NCBI GenBank assembly: GCA_002897895.1
Contig: BDSY01000066.1
Span: 1 to 40,773, forward strand
DNA: 40,773 nt
Reading direction: 5' to 3'
From: a bacterium BMS3Abin06
Lineage (GTDB): Bacteria; Nitrospirota; Thermodesulfovibrionia; UBA6902
This document shows, one piece after another, positions 8,905-18,250 of the stretch. The number at the start of each line of letters is the position of its first letter. The first letter of the stretch is position 1. A program made the translations under genes and the position numbers. The notes under the pieces are model-generated. The model saw only the letters and a list, made by a program, of their open reading frames with translations, made no database searches and was not told where the DNA came from.

Positions 8905-8933
8905 TTGACATATATTTTAGTCATGCTAAAATA
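8905..8933 (+). promoter_or_regulatory. Promoter with palindromic operator before the AAA ATPase gene
   Basis: TTGACA (8905-8910) and TAAAAT (8927-8932) are spaced by 16 bases. The downstream half overlaps a perfect inverted repeat, TATTTTAG-tcatg-CTAAAATA, at 8913-8933, so a dimeric regulator binding here would block the -10 box. The expected transcription start is within 1-3 bases of the ATG at 8941, suggesting a leaderless message. Confidence 0.55.
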
Positions 8934-8940
8934 GGTATAT

Positions 8941-10233
8941 ATGGGAAAAATAGAAATAACACAATATGTAGAAAGAGAGATTTTAAAAGAAGTTGCGGGT
9001 CATCTGGATAAACCGGAGATAACCCTTATTACCGGTTCAAGACAGGTTGGAAAGACAGTGCTTATAGAACAGCTAAAAGAGTATCTGATCAGGAACAGAA
9101 AATTGTCCCCTGACTTAATTTTTTCCTACAATCTTGATCTTGTGCAGGATTGGGAAACTTTTGAGAACCAGTCTCAATTCATTGAATTATTAAAAGACAG
9201 GTCGCAGAGACGAAAAATATATGTTTTTGTTGACGAAGCGCAGAAAGTGAAAGAGGCGGCAAGGTTTTTTAAGGGGGTTTACGATTCCAGGATTAATGCC
9301 AAGCTGATTTTGACAGGTTCTTCTTCACTGGAGATTAAGGCTAAATTTAAAGAGACATTGGCCGGTAGAAAAAGAGTTTTCCATTTGCCTTCTTTTACTT
9401 TTTTTGAATTTTTGAAAGTTAAAGACAAGACCCTTGCGAAATATTTAAAAAAAAGAAAAAGACTGACCTTAATTGACCGGAAGAAACTGGTTGCTCTCTA
9501 TAAGGAATATATGACTTTCGGTGGTTATCCAAGAGTTGTTTTATCGAAAGGTATAGATGAAAAGAGAAGCATATTACAGGAGATTTACAGTAGTTATGTG
9601 GAAAAAGACGCGGTAGGCTTTTTGAATATAAGAAATAAAACTGCATTTAATCGGCTTATTAAGCTCTTAGCCGCTCAAATTGGACAGTTAGTAAACATCG
9701 AAGAACTTTCCGTTAATCTCGGTGCAGACAGAAATACCATAGAAAGATATATTTCGGCCTTAGAGGATACTTTTATTATAAAGAAGATAAATCCTTATTA
9801 TAGAAATCCAAGACAGGAGATAATTAAAGCCGGCAAAATATATTTTCTGGATCTGGGAATACGGAATCTGGTTTTGGAAAATTTTATTTCTTTTGAGGAA
9901 AAAAGTGATAAGGGGCTGGTTTTGGAAAATGCAGTATTTATCGAGTTATTTTTTGCGCTCAGAAATAAAACAGGGGACATCCACTTCTGGAGAACAAAGC
10001 AGGGAGCAGAAGTGGATTTTGTTATTGAAAGAGGATTGGAACTATTGCCGGCAGAGGTTAAATATGCACTCAAAAAAGAAACCATTACCACGGGCCTTAG
10101 AAGTTTTATTGAAAAGTTTCAGCCGGAAAATGCCTTGATGGCTAATCTGTCAATTGCTGAAAGTAGGATTACTATAAATAAGACAAAGATAGATTTTATT
10201 TACCCGTTTAATATTAACAATTTTATTTTTTGA
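8941..10233 (+). CDS. AAA_14/DUF4143 ATPase
   Basis: Protein of 430 residues of the widespread AAA_14 plus DUF4143 family. Walker A is GSRQVGKT (residues 32-39). Walker B lies in KIYVFVDEAQKV and a sensor-like LILTGSSSLE follows. The C-terminal DUF4143 part contains IHFWRTKQGAEVDFVIERG, which resembles a PD-(D/E)xK-type nuclease core (E/D...E-V-D). The role of the family is not established. Members are abundant, strain-variable and often found singly, as here. The gene stands alone, with its own palindromic promoter upstream and the BREX island directly downstream. Confidence 0.88.
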   Translation: MGKIEITQYVEREILKEVAGHLDKPEITLITGSRQVGKTVLIEQLKEYLIRNRKLSPDLIFSYNLDLVQDWETFENQSQFIELLKDRSQRRKIYVFVDEAQKVKEAARFFKGVYDSRINAKLILTGSSSLEIKAKFKETLAGRKRVFHLPSFTFFEFLKVKDKTLAKYLKKRKRLTLIDRKKLVALYKEYMTFGGYPRVVLSKGIDEKRSILQEIYSSYVEKDAVGFLNIRNKTAFNRLIKLLAAQIGQLVNIEELSVNLGADRNTIERYISALEDTFIIKKINPYYRNPRQEIIKAGKIYFLDLGIRNLVLENFISFEEKSDKGLVLENAVFIELFFALRNKTGDIHFWRTKQGAEVDFVIERGLELLPAEVKYALKKETITTGLRSFIEKFQPENALMANLSIAESRITINKTKIDFIYPFNINNFIF

Positions 10234-10290
10234 ACCACTTAGAGGTCTCCTTTTAAGAGGGAACTTCCGATAATTTCTTATTCCTTTCTG

Positions 10291-10377
10291 TTACTTTTTT
10301 ACTCCATATTTGTTTCTGACCTCTTTTATCTTCCCGCAGGAATAATCACCCTCAGGGCAGGGGGCATAGAGGCATCC
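10291..10377 (-). repeat. Left copy of the thyX 3' end (attL-like boundary of the BREX island)
   Basis: These 87 bases match 26386-26472, the 3' end of thyX, with 8 differences by eye, including a 47-base identical core (10313-10359 = 26408-26454). Read on the minus strand it encodes GCLYAPCPEGDYSCGKIKEV, the ThyX C-terminus, down to its stop codon. Similarity stops at 10378. The two copies lie in direct orientation and enclose the whole BREX region, as expected for an island inserted at the 3' end of a gene. A short minus-strand frame (10291-10404, MTEKAVCHKG...) runs through the copy but is probably not a gene. The stretch 10234-10290 shows nothing else. Confidence 0.85.
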
Positions 10378-10418
10378 TTTGTGGCAGACTGCTTTTTCAG
10401 TCATTAAATAAAAGGTTT

Positions 10419-10427
10419 TGCTATAAT
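10419..10427 (+). promoter_or_regulatory. Extended -10 promoter for the BREX operon
   Basis: TGCTATAAT is a full consensus extended -10 element. No good -35 box stands at the normal distance, which is common for extended -10 promoters. Transcription would begin near 10434 and give a leader of about 38 bases before brxF. The element lies just inside the left island boundary, so the island carries its own promoter. Confidence 0.55.
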
Positions 10428-10471
10428 TGTGTAAATCAATATCGAATCGGCATTCTTACTTTCAGGAAATA

Positions 10472-10948
10472 ATGACAGTTTCGCTTACGGACCAGATTAT
10501 TCATAAACTTGAGCGGGCAGCCGAGCTTTATCATCGCTTAATAGTAGTTGTGGCTCCGGCCGGCGCTGGAAAGACTACGGCATTACAGGCTGTGAAGGAA
10601 CGCACAGGCGCTCCGATGGTCAATGTAAACCTTAAACTCTCCCGAAGGTTGCTGGATTTGACAGAACGTCAGCGGGCACTCCAGATTTCCCGTTTGCTAA
10701 CTGAAATAGTAACAGAAAATAGTGGCGAAGTTGTGTTGTTAGATAACATTGAAATCCTTTTTGATGTGTCGCTGAAACAAGACCCGCTCCGGCTCCTTCA
10801 GAGTCTCTCTCGAAACAGGAGCGTGGTTGCTGCCTGGAATGGTTCTATTACGAATGGTTACATGACTTATGCGATGCCGGAACATCCGGAATACCGGAAG
10901 TACTCATTGAGGGATTTCTTGGTGGTAAGCCCGATAGCATCGACATAA
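10472..10948 (+). CDS. brxF: BREX-3 P-loop protein BrxF
   Basis: Small P-loop ATPase of 158 residues, first gene of BREX type 3 operons. Walker A is APAGAGKT (residues 28-35), and Walker B is VVLLDNIEILF with the acidic D. The C-terminus carries AMPEHPEYRKYSLRDFLVVS, typical of the family. The start is placed at the ATG at 10472, preceded by AGGAAA, rather than at the GTG at 10427. BrxF is thought to assist the large BrxC ATPase, but its precise role is not settled. brxC follows after 34 bases. Confidence 0.88.
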   Translation: MTVSLTDQIIHKLERAAELYHRLIVVVAPAGAGKTTALQAVKERTGAPMVNVNLKLSRRLLDLTERQRALQISRLLTEIVTENSGEVVLLDNIEILFDVSLKQDPLRLLQSLSRNRSVVAAWNGSITNGYMTYAMPEHPEYRKYSLRDFLVVSPIAST

Positions 10949-10982
10949 AAGCTGAAGAATTGATTATAAGGGAGGCAAATTG

Positions 10983-13900
10983 ATGAAGTATCACGATTTA
11001 ATACAGTTTGAACCTATCGAGTCGGTAGTACAGCTCCGTGAAGCTGATAAAGCCTCAGCAGCCAAACAACTTGTGCACACTTATGTAATATCAGAAGAAA
11101 TGTCCGAGCGATTTGCTGAACTTGCCATCCCCCAGCTTCAGTTTGACAAGCCCCTCGACAATAAAGGACTCCTGATTGTCGGAAATTATGGTACCGGTAA
11201 GTCTCACCTAATGTCTGTAATATCAGGTATTGCCGAACACTCGGAGTTCCTGTCCGATATCAGCGATAAACATGTAAGAGATGCGGCGGTGGTTATCGCC
11301 GGCAAGTTCAAGGTTGTGCGTACCGAGATTGGCGCTACGACAATGTCTTTACGTGACATCCTCGTGGCAGAACTCGAGGAGCGCCTGAGCGCCTATGGTG
11401 TAAGTTTCACTTTCCCGGATGCCGGCCAGGTTTCCGGTAACAAGCGTGCCTTTGAGGATATGATGGCTGCCTTCCACGAAGAGTATCCCGACCACGGGCT
11501 TCTCCTGGTGGTAGACGAGCTTCTTGATTATTTGCGCACCCGGAAAGACCAGGCACTGATCCTTGATTTGAACTTCCTGCGTGAGATCGGAGAGGTCTGC
11601 AAAGATCTGCGCTTCAGGTTTATAGCCGGTGTCCAGGAAGCAATATTCGACAGCCCAAGGTTTTCTTTCGTTGCGGACAGCATACGCCGGGTCAAAGACC
11701 GCTTTGAACAAATCCTTATTGCCCGCAAGGATGTTAAGTTCGTAGTGGCAGAGCGCCTGCTCAAAAAGACAGCCGAGCAGCAGTCTAAAATCAGTGAATA
11801 CCTGACTCCTTTCGCAAAATTCTATGGGCACATGAACGAGCGGATGGACGAGTATGTCCGTCTTTTCCCTGTTCACCCGGACTATATAGATACCTTCGAA
11901 CGTGTGACCGCAATAGAAAAACGCGAGGTGCTCAAGACCCTGTCCCTTGCAATGAAAAAGCTTCTTGATACGGATATCCCGAAAGACTATCCAGGTCTCA
12001 TAGCTTATGACAATTACTGGAACACTCTGAAAGAAAACCCCTCTTTCAGGGCTGTCCCGGATATCAAGGCCATAATTGATTGCAGTCAGGTGCTTGAGTC
12101 CCGTATTCAGCAGGCCTTTACACGGCCGGCGTATAAGGATATGGCGCTTCGCGTCATCCATGCTCTATCCGTCCATCGCCTGACCACAGGCGACATCTAT
12201 TCCCCCCTTGGCGCAACCGCAGAAGAACTGCGGGATGGCCTATGCTTATACCAGCCCGGCATAGAGGATCTCGGAGGTGAACCAGCCGATGATCTGCTGA
12301 CCCAGGTCGAGACAGTCCTAAAGGAAATTCATAAAACCGTAAGCGGCCAGTTTATCTCTTCCAACCCGGATAACCGCCAGTTTTACCTTGACCTCAAGAA
12401 GACAGACGACTTTGACGCGCTGATAGACAAGCGGGCCGAAACCCTCGATGACACCCAGCTTGACCGTTATTACTATGAGGCGCTCAAGCTCGTAATGGAA
12501 TGTACAGACCAGACTTATATTACGGGTTATAAAATCTGGCAGCACGAGATTGAATGGCTGGAGCGTAAGGCTGCAAGAGACGGCTACCTTTTTTTCGGCG
12601 TTCCAAATGAACGAACCACAGCTGCGCCTCCACGAGACTTCTACATTTATTTTATACAACCTCATGATGCGCCATCTTTTAAGGATGAAAAGAAAGCTGA
12701 TGAGGTCTTCTTTCATTTGACCGGCGCGGATGATGCCTTTCGAAATGCTCTCCGCAGTTATGCGGCTGCCCTTGATCTGGCATCCAGGTCTTCAGGCCAG
12801 GCCAAGTCCACATATGAGTCCAAAGCATCCGGTTTTCTCCGGGATATTGTAAAGTGGCTGCAGGAAAATATGATTACCGCCTTCAAGGTGACATATCAGG
12901 GTAAAACCAGGCACTTGCTGGATTGGGTTAAGGGAAAAGTCACTGCAACGGGGGGCTCGCGTGCAAATGTCCGGGATATCGTGAACACAGCCGGGTCGGT
13001 GTGCCTTGCAAAATATTTTGAAGAAAAGGCAACCGATTATCCCTTTTTTTCCGTACTTATTACCGGAGCCACTCGCTCTCAGGCCGCTCAGGATGCATTG
13101 AAGGCCATCGCAGGGCAGACGAAAACAAAGCAGGCCACCGCTGTTCTTGATGCACTGGAACTTCTCGACGGAGAACGGCTTGACCCGTACCGTTCAAAAT
13201 ATGCAAGACACATATTAGAGATTTTCCAAAAGAAGGGACATGGGCAGGTAGTCAATCGTTCAGAGGTCATCGAAGATGTGAAAGGTCTCGAATACATGGC
13301 CCCCCAGTCCCTCAGGCTTGAGACGGAATGGGCGGTTGTTGTGCTTGCGGCGTTAGTATATTCAGGCGACCTTGTCCTGGCAATACCCGGGCAGAAATTT
13401 GATGCTACCGGAATGCCGGCGCTCGCTGCTACGGGAATTGACGAACTGACCAGGTTCAAACACATTGAACAGCCCAGGGAGTGGAACCTGCCGGCGATGA
13501 AGGCGCTGTTTGAACTTTTGGGACTAACACCTGGAATGGCTCAACTCATTACCCGGGGGAAAGAGGAACCTGTTCAGGAACTCCAGAAAGTTGTCGCTCA
13601 GACAGTTGATAAACTTGTAGTCGTTCAGCAGCATTTACAGGATGGATTGCCTTTCTGGGGCCGTAATCTCCTTGGTGAGGAAGAGGCAAAGGGATATCAA
13701 ACACATCTGGAAGAGACAAAGATATTCCTGGAATCTCTTCAGGCCTATAATACTCCCGGCAAGTTTAAAAACTTCCGCTACGGAGTGGATGAAGTTAAAG
13801 CACAAAGCGCAGGCCTTCAGGCCCTTGCTGAGGTTCAGTCCCTCCATGAGCTTACAACCGGTCAGGTTGGGGCCATAACCGCATATCTTTCCATGGCCGG

Positions 13901-14699
13901 GACCATGCTACCCTCAGACCATGCATGGATAGACCGGATGAGTAAGGTAAAAAAGGAAGCGTTGAGTGATATTTCAGACACAGGGAAACGCAAAGACCCT
14001 TTATTCCAATCTCAAATGATGCGCAAGCTCGGTGTGCTCAAGAAGGCTTATGTGGACGACTACCTGAGCATTCACACCAGGTCCAGGCTGGGCGTGAGCG
14101 ACGATAAGAAAAAGGCTGCCCTTATGCACGACGAGCGGCTGGAAAAACTTCAGAAACTGTCAACCATTGATCTGATGCCCATACAACAGCTTTCTGACTT
14201 CCAGAATCGCCTGGCAGGCCTGAAGAGCTGTTTTGCCCTGACGGAACAGGAGATAGAGGCTTCACCCCTTTGCCCGCATTGCTCGTTCAAACCGAATGTG
14301 GAGGAGCCAAAGGTTCCTGCAGGAATAGTCCTCAACCGTCTTGATGAAGAACTGGACAGGCTTCTTTCTGACTGGACACAGACACTGCTTGCGAACCTTG
14401 AGGACCCAACAACCGGAGAAAACCTCGGACTGCTTAAATCCAGTGCAAGGAAGCTGGTAGATGACTTCATAAAGATACGTACGCTTCCGGATGTCCTCAG
14501 TCACGATTTTATTAATGCCCTGAAAGATGTTCTCTCAGGGCTTGCCAGGGTTTCTGTGAAGATGGAAGACTTGCGGGCCGCCCTGCTTTCCGGTGGATCG
14601 CCGGTTACTCCCGATGAGATGAAGAAGCGTTTTGAGGAATATTTAAATGAACTTGCCAGGGGCAAAGAACCGGGCAAGGTCAGGATAGTGCTGGAGTAA
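10983..14699 (+). CDS. brxC: BREX-3 large ATPase BrxC (DUF6079 family)
   Basis: The 1,238-residue ATPase is the scaffold protein of BREX type 3. Walker A GNYGTGKS lies at about residues 67-74 and Walker [13 protein letters not shown] at about 173-184. A possible zinc-binding pair CPHC stands near residue 1097, with [15 protein letters not shown] just before it. The length is normal for DUF6079 and no frameshift is seen. The ATG at 10983 is preferred to the TTG directly before it, because AAGGGAGG lies 8 bases upstream. BREX systems modify host DNA through PglX and block phage DNA replication, and BrxC is required but its mechanism is unknown. The final residues [10 protein letters not shown] are echoed at 16118-16147. 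Confidence 0.9.
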   Translation: MKYHDLIQFEPIESVVQLREADKASAAKQLVHTYVISEEMSERFAELAIPQLQFDKPLDNKGLLIVGNYGTGKSHLMSVISGIAEHSEFLSDISDKHVRDAAVVIAGKFKVVRTEIGATTMSLRDILVAELEERLSAYGVSFTFPDAGQVSGNKRAFEDMMAAFHEEYPDHGLLLVVDELLDYLRTRKDQALILDLNFLREIGEVCKDLRFRFIAGVQEAIFDSPRFSFVADSIRRVKDRFEQILIARKDVKFVVAERLLKKTAEQQSKISEYLTPFAKFYGHMNERMDEYVRLFPVHPDYIDTFERVTAIEKREVLKTLSLAMKKLLDTDIPKDYPGLIAYDNYWNTLKENPSFRAVPDIKAIIDCSQVLESRIQQAFTRPAYKDMALRVIHALSVHRLTTGDIYSPLGATAEELRDGLCLYQPGIEDLGGEPADDLLTQVETVLKEIHKTVSGQFISSNPDNRQFYLDLKKTDDFDALIDKRAETLDDTQLDRYYYEALKLVMECTDQTYITGYKIWQHEIEWLERKAARDGYLFFGVPNERTTAAPPRDFYIYFIQPHDAPSFKDEKKADEVFFHLTGADDAFRNALRSYAAALDLASRSSGQAKSTYESKASGFLRDIVKWLQENMITAFKVTYQGKTRHLLDWVKGKVTATGGSRANVRDIVNTAGSVCLAKYFEEKATDYPFFSVLITGATRSQAAQDALKAIAGQTKTKQATAVLDALELLDGERLDPYRSKYARHILEIFQKKGHGQVVNRSEVIEDVKGLEYMAPQSLRLETEWAVVVLAALVYSGDLVLAIPGQKFDATGMPALAATGIDELTRFKHIEQPREWNLPAMKALFELLGLTPGMAQLITRGKEEPVQELQKVVAQTVDKLVVVQQHLQDGLPFWGRNLLGEEEAKGYQTHLEETKIFLESLQAYNTPGKFKNFRYGVDEVKAQSAGLQALAEVQSLHELTTGQVGAITAYLSMAGTMLPSDHAWIDRMSKVKKEALSDISDTGKRKDPLFQSQMMRKLGVLKKAYVDDYLSIHTRSRLGVSDDKKKAALMHDERLEKLQKLSTIDLMPIQQLSDFQNRLAGLKSCFALTEQEIEASPLCPHCSFKPNVEEPKVPAGIVLNRLDEELDRLLSDWTQTLLANLEDPTTGENLGLLKSSARKLVDDFIKIRTLPDVLSHDFINALKDVLSGLARVSVKMEDLRAALLSGGSPVTPDEMKKRFEEYLNELARGKEPGKVRIVLE

Positions 14700-14706
14700 A
14701 AAAACT

Positions 14707-15189
14707 ATGGCAGCAAAATATACTGATCAGGAAATAACCATGTTCATAAATGAGCGTAAGCCGCTACCTGATGATTATAGGTCTAAAATTAAACTGAAAG
14801 AAAAGCGGGGACATAAAGAAAAGGAATTGGATGCCGAAGGTGAAAACGGAAACAAATTCAGTTTGATTTTACGCCAAAGCAATATCAATCCTCTGGACTT
14901 TTCTATTATACTTGTATTATGTCCTCCTGATACAACACAACCGTTTCGATTGAGAAGATACAACGGGAAAAGCCATGAACATACAAACCATATAGAAGGA
15001 AATACTTTTTATAGCTTTCATGTACATATGGCGACGGAGCGTTATCAGGAATTGGGCACACGGGAAGACACCTATGCTGAACCGGTGGATTCATTTGATG
15101 ATGTTCAGAGTGCATTACGTTCAATGTTCAATGACTGCGGATTTGATGTTCCACAGGATCCGCAGCCAGTATTATTTGAGGAGGTTTAA
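14707..15189 (+). CDS. Small unknown protein (DUF6978-like), partner of the DUF1828 gene
   Basis: Protein of 160 residues, possibly the DUF6978 family, recalled from its frequent pairing with DUF1828; this name is tentative. It appears soluble, with a helical N-terminus ([16 protein letters not shown]) and a strand-rich middle including [19 protein letters not shown] and [18 protein letters not shown]. The His-rich segment GKSHEHTNH could bind metal. It begins 7 bases after brxC and ends 2 bases before the DUF1828 gene, so it is read as part of the BREX transcript. It is not a BREX core gene. Pairs of this kind are seen in defence islands and may form a toxin-antitoxin-like or nuclease unit. 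That role is inference. Confidence 0.65.
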   Translation: MAAKYTDQEITMFINERKPLPDDYRSKIKLKEKRGHKEKELDAEGENGNKFSLILRQSNINPLDFSIILVLCPPDTTQPFRLRRYNGKSHEHTNHIEGNTFYSFHVHMATERYQELGTREDTYAEPVDSFDDVQSALRSMFNDCGFDVPQDPQPVLFEEV

Positions 15190-15191
15190 TA

Positions 15192-15968
15192 ATGGCTACT
15201 AACGCAATTGAACGGGAGTTCCGCGAAAAAGTAAGTTCTAAAATACGACTTGCCTCTGAAGGAATAGATCGTTTTCGTGTTTTTACGCCTTTTCTTTTTG
15301 AAGACGGAGATCATTTGGCTATTGTTTTGAAACGTGAAAATTCAAAGTGGGTACTCTCTGACGAAGGACATACATATATGCATTTGACCTATGATATAGA
15401 TGAAAAAGACTTGCAGCGCGGGACAAGACAGAAAATTATTACAAATGCTTTATCTGCCTTCAGTGTAGAAGACCGGGATGGTGAGCTTGTAGTGACAATT
15501 GAAAACAATAGATACGGTGATGCGTTGTATTCCTATATACAGGCTCTCTTAAAGATTACGGATGTTTCCTATTTATCGCGTGAGCGGGTCCGGTCTACAT
15601 TTCTTGAAGATTTTAGAGCATTTATTTCTGAAAATGTTCCGGAAGAGAGACGCGTCTTTGACTGGAGTGATAAACTGCATGATCCACATGGGATGTACGC
15701 CGTAGACTGCAGAATCAACGGCATGAAGCGCCCGTTGTTTGTATATGCCCTGCCAAACGACGACCGTACCCGTGATGCTACAATTTCCATTCACCAGTTC
15801 GAAAAATGGAACTTGTCTTTCCGTACACTTACAATATTTGAAGACCAGGAATCTATTAATCGCAAGGTGTTAGCCCGGTTCAGTGATGTCTGCGAAAAAC
15901 AGTTTTCCAGTTTATGGACTAATAAAGAGCGCATCAGCCGGTACTTGAAGGAAGTTATGCAAGACTAA
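15192..15968 (+). CDS. DUF1828-domain protein
   Basis: Protein of 258 residues. The N-terminal DUF1828 domain shows its signature [18 protein letters not shown] followed by [14 protein letters not shown]. The remaining part, which in related proteins is labelled DUF1829, has an alpha/beta pattern including [20 protein letters not shown] and [17 protein letters not shown], reminiscent of a nuclease-like fold but without a motif I can name securely. The family is recurrent in defence and mobile regions and has no settled function. A strong GAGGAGGT stands before the ATG. It forms an obvious pair with the preceding gene, inserted between brxC and the rest of the BREX operon. Confidence 0.75.
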   Translation: MATNAIEREFREKVSSKIRLASEGIDRFRVFTPFLFEDGDHLAIVLKRENSKWVLSDEGHTYMHLTYDIDEKDLQRGTRQKIITNALSAFSVEDRDGELVVTIENNRYGDALYSYIQALLKITDVSYLSRERVRSTFLEDFRAFISENVPEERRVFDWSDKLHDPHGMYAVDCRINGMKRPLFVYALPNDDRTRDATISIHQFEKWNLSFRTLTIFEDQESINRKVLARFSDVCEKQFSSLWTNKERISRYLKEVMQD

Positions 15969-16034
15969 AAAATAAAGAAGTAAGGTCGGTTGGAGATGGA
16001 TTGACGATGGACTCGCTATACATATTTTCTATTA

Positions 16035-16063
16035 TTGCGCATAGCGTTTCGGTCTATGCGCAA
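16035..16063. other. Strong hairpin between the guest cassettes
   Basis: A perfect 10-base inverted repeat, TTGCGCATAG and CTATGCGCAA, encloses a 9-base loop. It is followed on the plus strand by an A-run and not a T-run, so it is not a typical rho-independent terminator for the BREX direction. It may attenuate or protect the message between the DUF1828 gene and the HD gene, or mark a recombination end. Confidence 0.6.
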
Positions 16064-16099
16064 AAAAAGCTAATCGCATAAAGAGTGCGTAGGAGAATT

Positions 16100-16156
16100 A
16101 TGAACCTAACTTCAAAAGAATATTTAAATGAACTTACCAGGGGCAAAAAGAAATAG
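16100..16156 (+). repeat. Footprint copy of the brxC 3' end
   Basis: The 30 bases at 16118-16147 match the end of brxC at 14637-14666 at 29 of 30 positions and keep the same reading frame (EYLNEL-RGK). A mini-frame of 18 codons, ATG at 16100 to TAG at 16156, reads through it. The copy comes after the DUF6978-like/DUF1828 pair, so that pair is bracketed by direct repeats of the brxC tail. This indicates insertion or recombination at the 3' end of brxC. Confidence 0.75.
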
Positions 16157-16185
16157 GAACGTAAAGATAATAGGGGAGTAATCTT

Positions 16186-17514
16186 GTGGCAAAGACCTAT
16201 GAGATAAGAGATCCAATATATGGTTTTATAGAACTTAATGATTGGGAACGGGAAATCATTAATCATCCTGTATTCCAGCGTTTGCGCCGTATTCGGCAGC
16301 TTGGATTAACGGACATGGTTTATCCTGGGGCCATGCATACTCGCTTCGAGCACTCGCTTGGCGTTATGCATGTTGCAACACGTATGTTTGATGAAATCGT
16401 TAAACGCAGGAAGGAGTTTTTAGAAAGCGAGCTATCTTTTACCGAAGGTGGTTTGGAAAGAGACAAAGTCCTTGTTCGCATCTCCTGCCTTCTCCACGAT
16501 GTAGGTCATGCGCCTTTTTCCCATGCTGCTGAAGAACTTATGATTACAGATGCTTCCGGGAAATTTTATAAACATGAAAACTACTCTGCCGCAGCCGTGG
16601 CCTACTTGATGCAGGATGTTATCGAGAAGCACCCTTTCAATCAGAATTATGGAATCAAGGCACAAGACATTGCAGACTTCCTGAATGGCCGATCCAAGCT
16701 TGGCCGTGCATTATTATGGCGTGATCTTTTATCAAGCCAGCTGGACGCTGACCGTGCAGATTACCTTCTTAGGGATTCGCATCATATAGGGGTGGCTTAC
16801 GGAAAGTACGATCTTAACCGTCTTCTTGTTACCATGACGGTAGCGATAGACCCTGAAACAGATTCTCCCACACTTGCGGTAGAGGAAGGGGGAATTCATG
16901 CTGCCGAGGCATTGATTGTAGCACGGTACATGATGTTTACCCAGGTATACTTCCAGCACACTCGCAGAGCCTATGATCACCATCTTGCTGCAGCGATAAA
17001 AACTTTATTGTCCGAAGCGCAAAGTAGTTCCGAATTGGAAATAAGAGATGCCCTCCCGCCACCTACGAGTAGGGAGCATCTGGAATCATATCTTAAATGG
17101 AATGACTGGCGTGTGCTTGGTTTAATTAATGATGGCAATGGAGGTGGAGATGGCCACATATTGAGAGAAAGAGCACATCACCGAAGGATATTCGAAACAC
17201 CGGAGGTGCCTGGCCGGGAGGACCTCGAATTGACCGAATTTCTATGCAGCGAACTCGGTGAAGACGGTGCATTTGTAGATAAAGCAGAAAGCTCATGGTA
17301 CAAGTTCGACTCTACCGATGTTCCTATCCTTTTACGTCCCGGTAAGAACGATGAGAAACTTGTCACGCTTTCACAGCGGTCGAGCGTTGTGCACGGCCTG
17401 AAGGCTGTGAATCGGTCACGAATTTATACTCCTTATGAGAGACGAGAGGATGTACGGAAAAGAGTCGAGGAGTTGAGTAATAAATACAGAAAAGAAAAGG
17501 AGGTAAGAAAATGA
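16186..17514 (+). CDS. HD-domain phosphohydrolase (COG1078/dNTPase-like)
   Basis: Cytoplasmic metal-dependent hydrolase of 442 residues in the COG1078 family, related to dGTPases and SAMHD1. The metal ligands are visible: H56 in RFEHSLGVMH, H104 and D105 in LLHDVGHAPFSH, and an Asp in SQLDADRADYLL (residues 187-192). The following SHHIGVAYGKYDLNRLL is also typical. The family cleaves dNTPs or other nucleotides, and dNTP depletion is a known antiviral strategy, so a defence role is plausible but not shown. The GTG start has GGGGAG 7 bases upstream. It overlaps the next gene by four bases (ATGA), which makes the two a tight pair. It is not a BREX core gene. Confidence 0.88.
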   Translation: MAKTYEIRDPIYGFIELNDWEREIINHPVFQRLRRIRQLGLTDMVYPGAMHTRFEHSLGVMHVATRMFDEIVKRRKEFLESELSFTEGGLERDKVLVRISCLLHDVGHAPFSHAAEELMITDASGKFYKHENYSAAAVAYLMQDVIEKHPFNQNYGIKAQDIADFLNGRSKLGRALLWRDLLSSQLDADRADYLLRDSHHIGVAYGKYDLNRLLVTMTVAIDPETDSPTLAVEEGGIHAAEALIVARYMMFTQVYFQHTRRAYDHHLAAAIKTLLSEAQSSSELEIRDALPPPTSREHLESYLKWNDWRVLGLINDGNGGGDGHILRERAHHRRIFETPEVPGREDLELTEFLCSELGEDGAFVDKAESSWYKFDSTDVPILLRPGKNDEKLVTLSQRSSVVHGLKAVNRSRIYTPYERREDVRKRVEELSNKYRKEKEVRK

Positions 17515-18077
17515 GAGTAAATATAGACATACCTTGGAATAGGTACGGCTTGATTGCTGAACTAACAAATCGGCTTAAATACCAATGCCCGCAATTCGGC
17601 AAGACAATTCTTCAGAAGATGGTTTACCTTTTGCAAGAAGTCTATGGGGTCAAATGCGGCTATCAATTCGACCTTTACACTTATGGGCCTTTCACATCTC
17701 AACTGCTACAGGACCTGGATTTGGTGGAAACATTTAATGCTGTGCGAATCTCGTCTGTCATGTCAGCGGTGGGCGGATACCATATTGAGCCAGGGGAACG
17801 GAATGAAGAGTTGAAAGAAAAGGCTGGCGAATTCCTGAGGGACCCCGTCGTTTCTAAAGCCATCGACAATCTTATCGAACATTTCAGTAGCTCCAATGCA
17901 AAAAAGTTGGAACTCTTGTCGACTATTGTATATGTGAGCAGGGATATGAGAGATGAAGGGCTTTCGCGTGAAAACTTGATTCAGATGGTGAGTGATGTCA
18001 AGCCTAAGTTCGCACGTCCTGAAATTGAGGAAGCAGTTTCCACGCTCGAAGAAAAGCAAATGGTTTCCTTTCCGTAG
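17511..18077 (+). CDS. YwgA-like protein paired with the HD hydrolase
   Basis: Protein of 188 residues. The region FGKTILQKMVYLLQEVYG ... YTYGPFTSQLL resembles YwgA and the Panacea/SocA-type fold, whose members begin with a KL.Y-helix followed by YGP. In Bacillus the YwfO HD protein and YwgA are also near neighbours (from general knowledge), so the pair may be an old functional unit. Panacea-type domains often act as antitoxins, so this could be the regulator or antitoxin of the HD enzyme. That is inference. AAGGAGGT precedes the ATG, and the four-base overlap with the HD gene indicates coupling. Confidence 0.7.
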   Translation: MRVNIDIPWNRYGLIAELTNRLKYQCPQFGKTILQKMVYLLQEVYGVKCGYQFDLYTYGPFTSQLLQDLDLVETFNAVRISSVMSAVGGYHIEPGERNEELKEKAGEFLRDPVVSKAIDNLIEHFSSSNAKKLELLSTIVYVSRDMRDEGLSRENLIQMVSDVKPKFARPEIEEAVSTLEEKQMVSFP

Positions 18078-18115
18078 TAATAAAATATTTAAAAGGGGCA
18101 ATAGCATAGGAGCGG

Positions 18116-18250
18116 ATGGTGGTGAGAAAGAAAAAGACAGACTTAGGTATAAAACCTATATTCTCCTCGAAGCAGGATGATCTTTTTGAGAAGCCCTATG
18201 AGCAGGAGATTGTGTTAGTTTCGAATTTGGAGTTTAGCGTTCTGAGTTAA
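18116..18250 (+). pseudogene. Probable severed 5' end of pglX
   Basis: A 44-codon frame is preceded by AGGAG. Its start could equally be one of the two GTG codons after the ATG at 18116. The first 30 residues (KKKTDLGIKPIFSSKQDDLF and on) are coding-like and hydrophilic. The last 13 are encoded by the left inverted arm of the repeat element at 18218. On the far side of the element pglX resumes with PVTCIGIEFPNDEARRAYF, a normal near-N-terminal PglX sequence. The simplest reading is that the element was inserted into the first codons of pglX. A separate small gene cannot be ruled out. Confidence 0.5.

Noticed and set aside
10291..10404. A 37-codon minus-strand frame as a small Cys-rich protein gene
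   Set aside because: Its body is the duplicated ThyX C-terminus and there is no ribosome binding site, so it is a by-product of the boundary repeat.
11349..12161. A 270-codon minus-strand frame inside brxC
   Set aside because: Antisense to the conserved P-loop part of BrxC, with no ribosome binding site and no recognisable domain.
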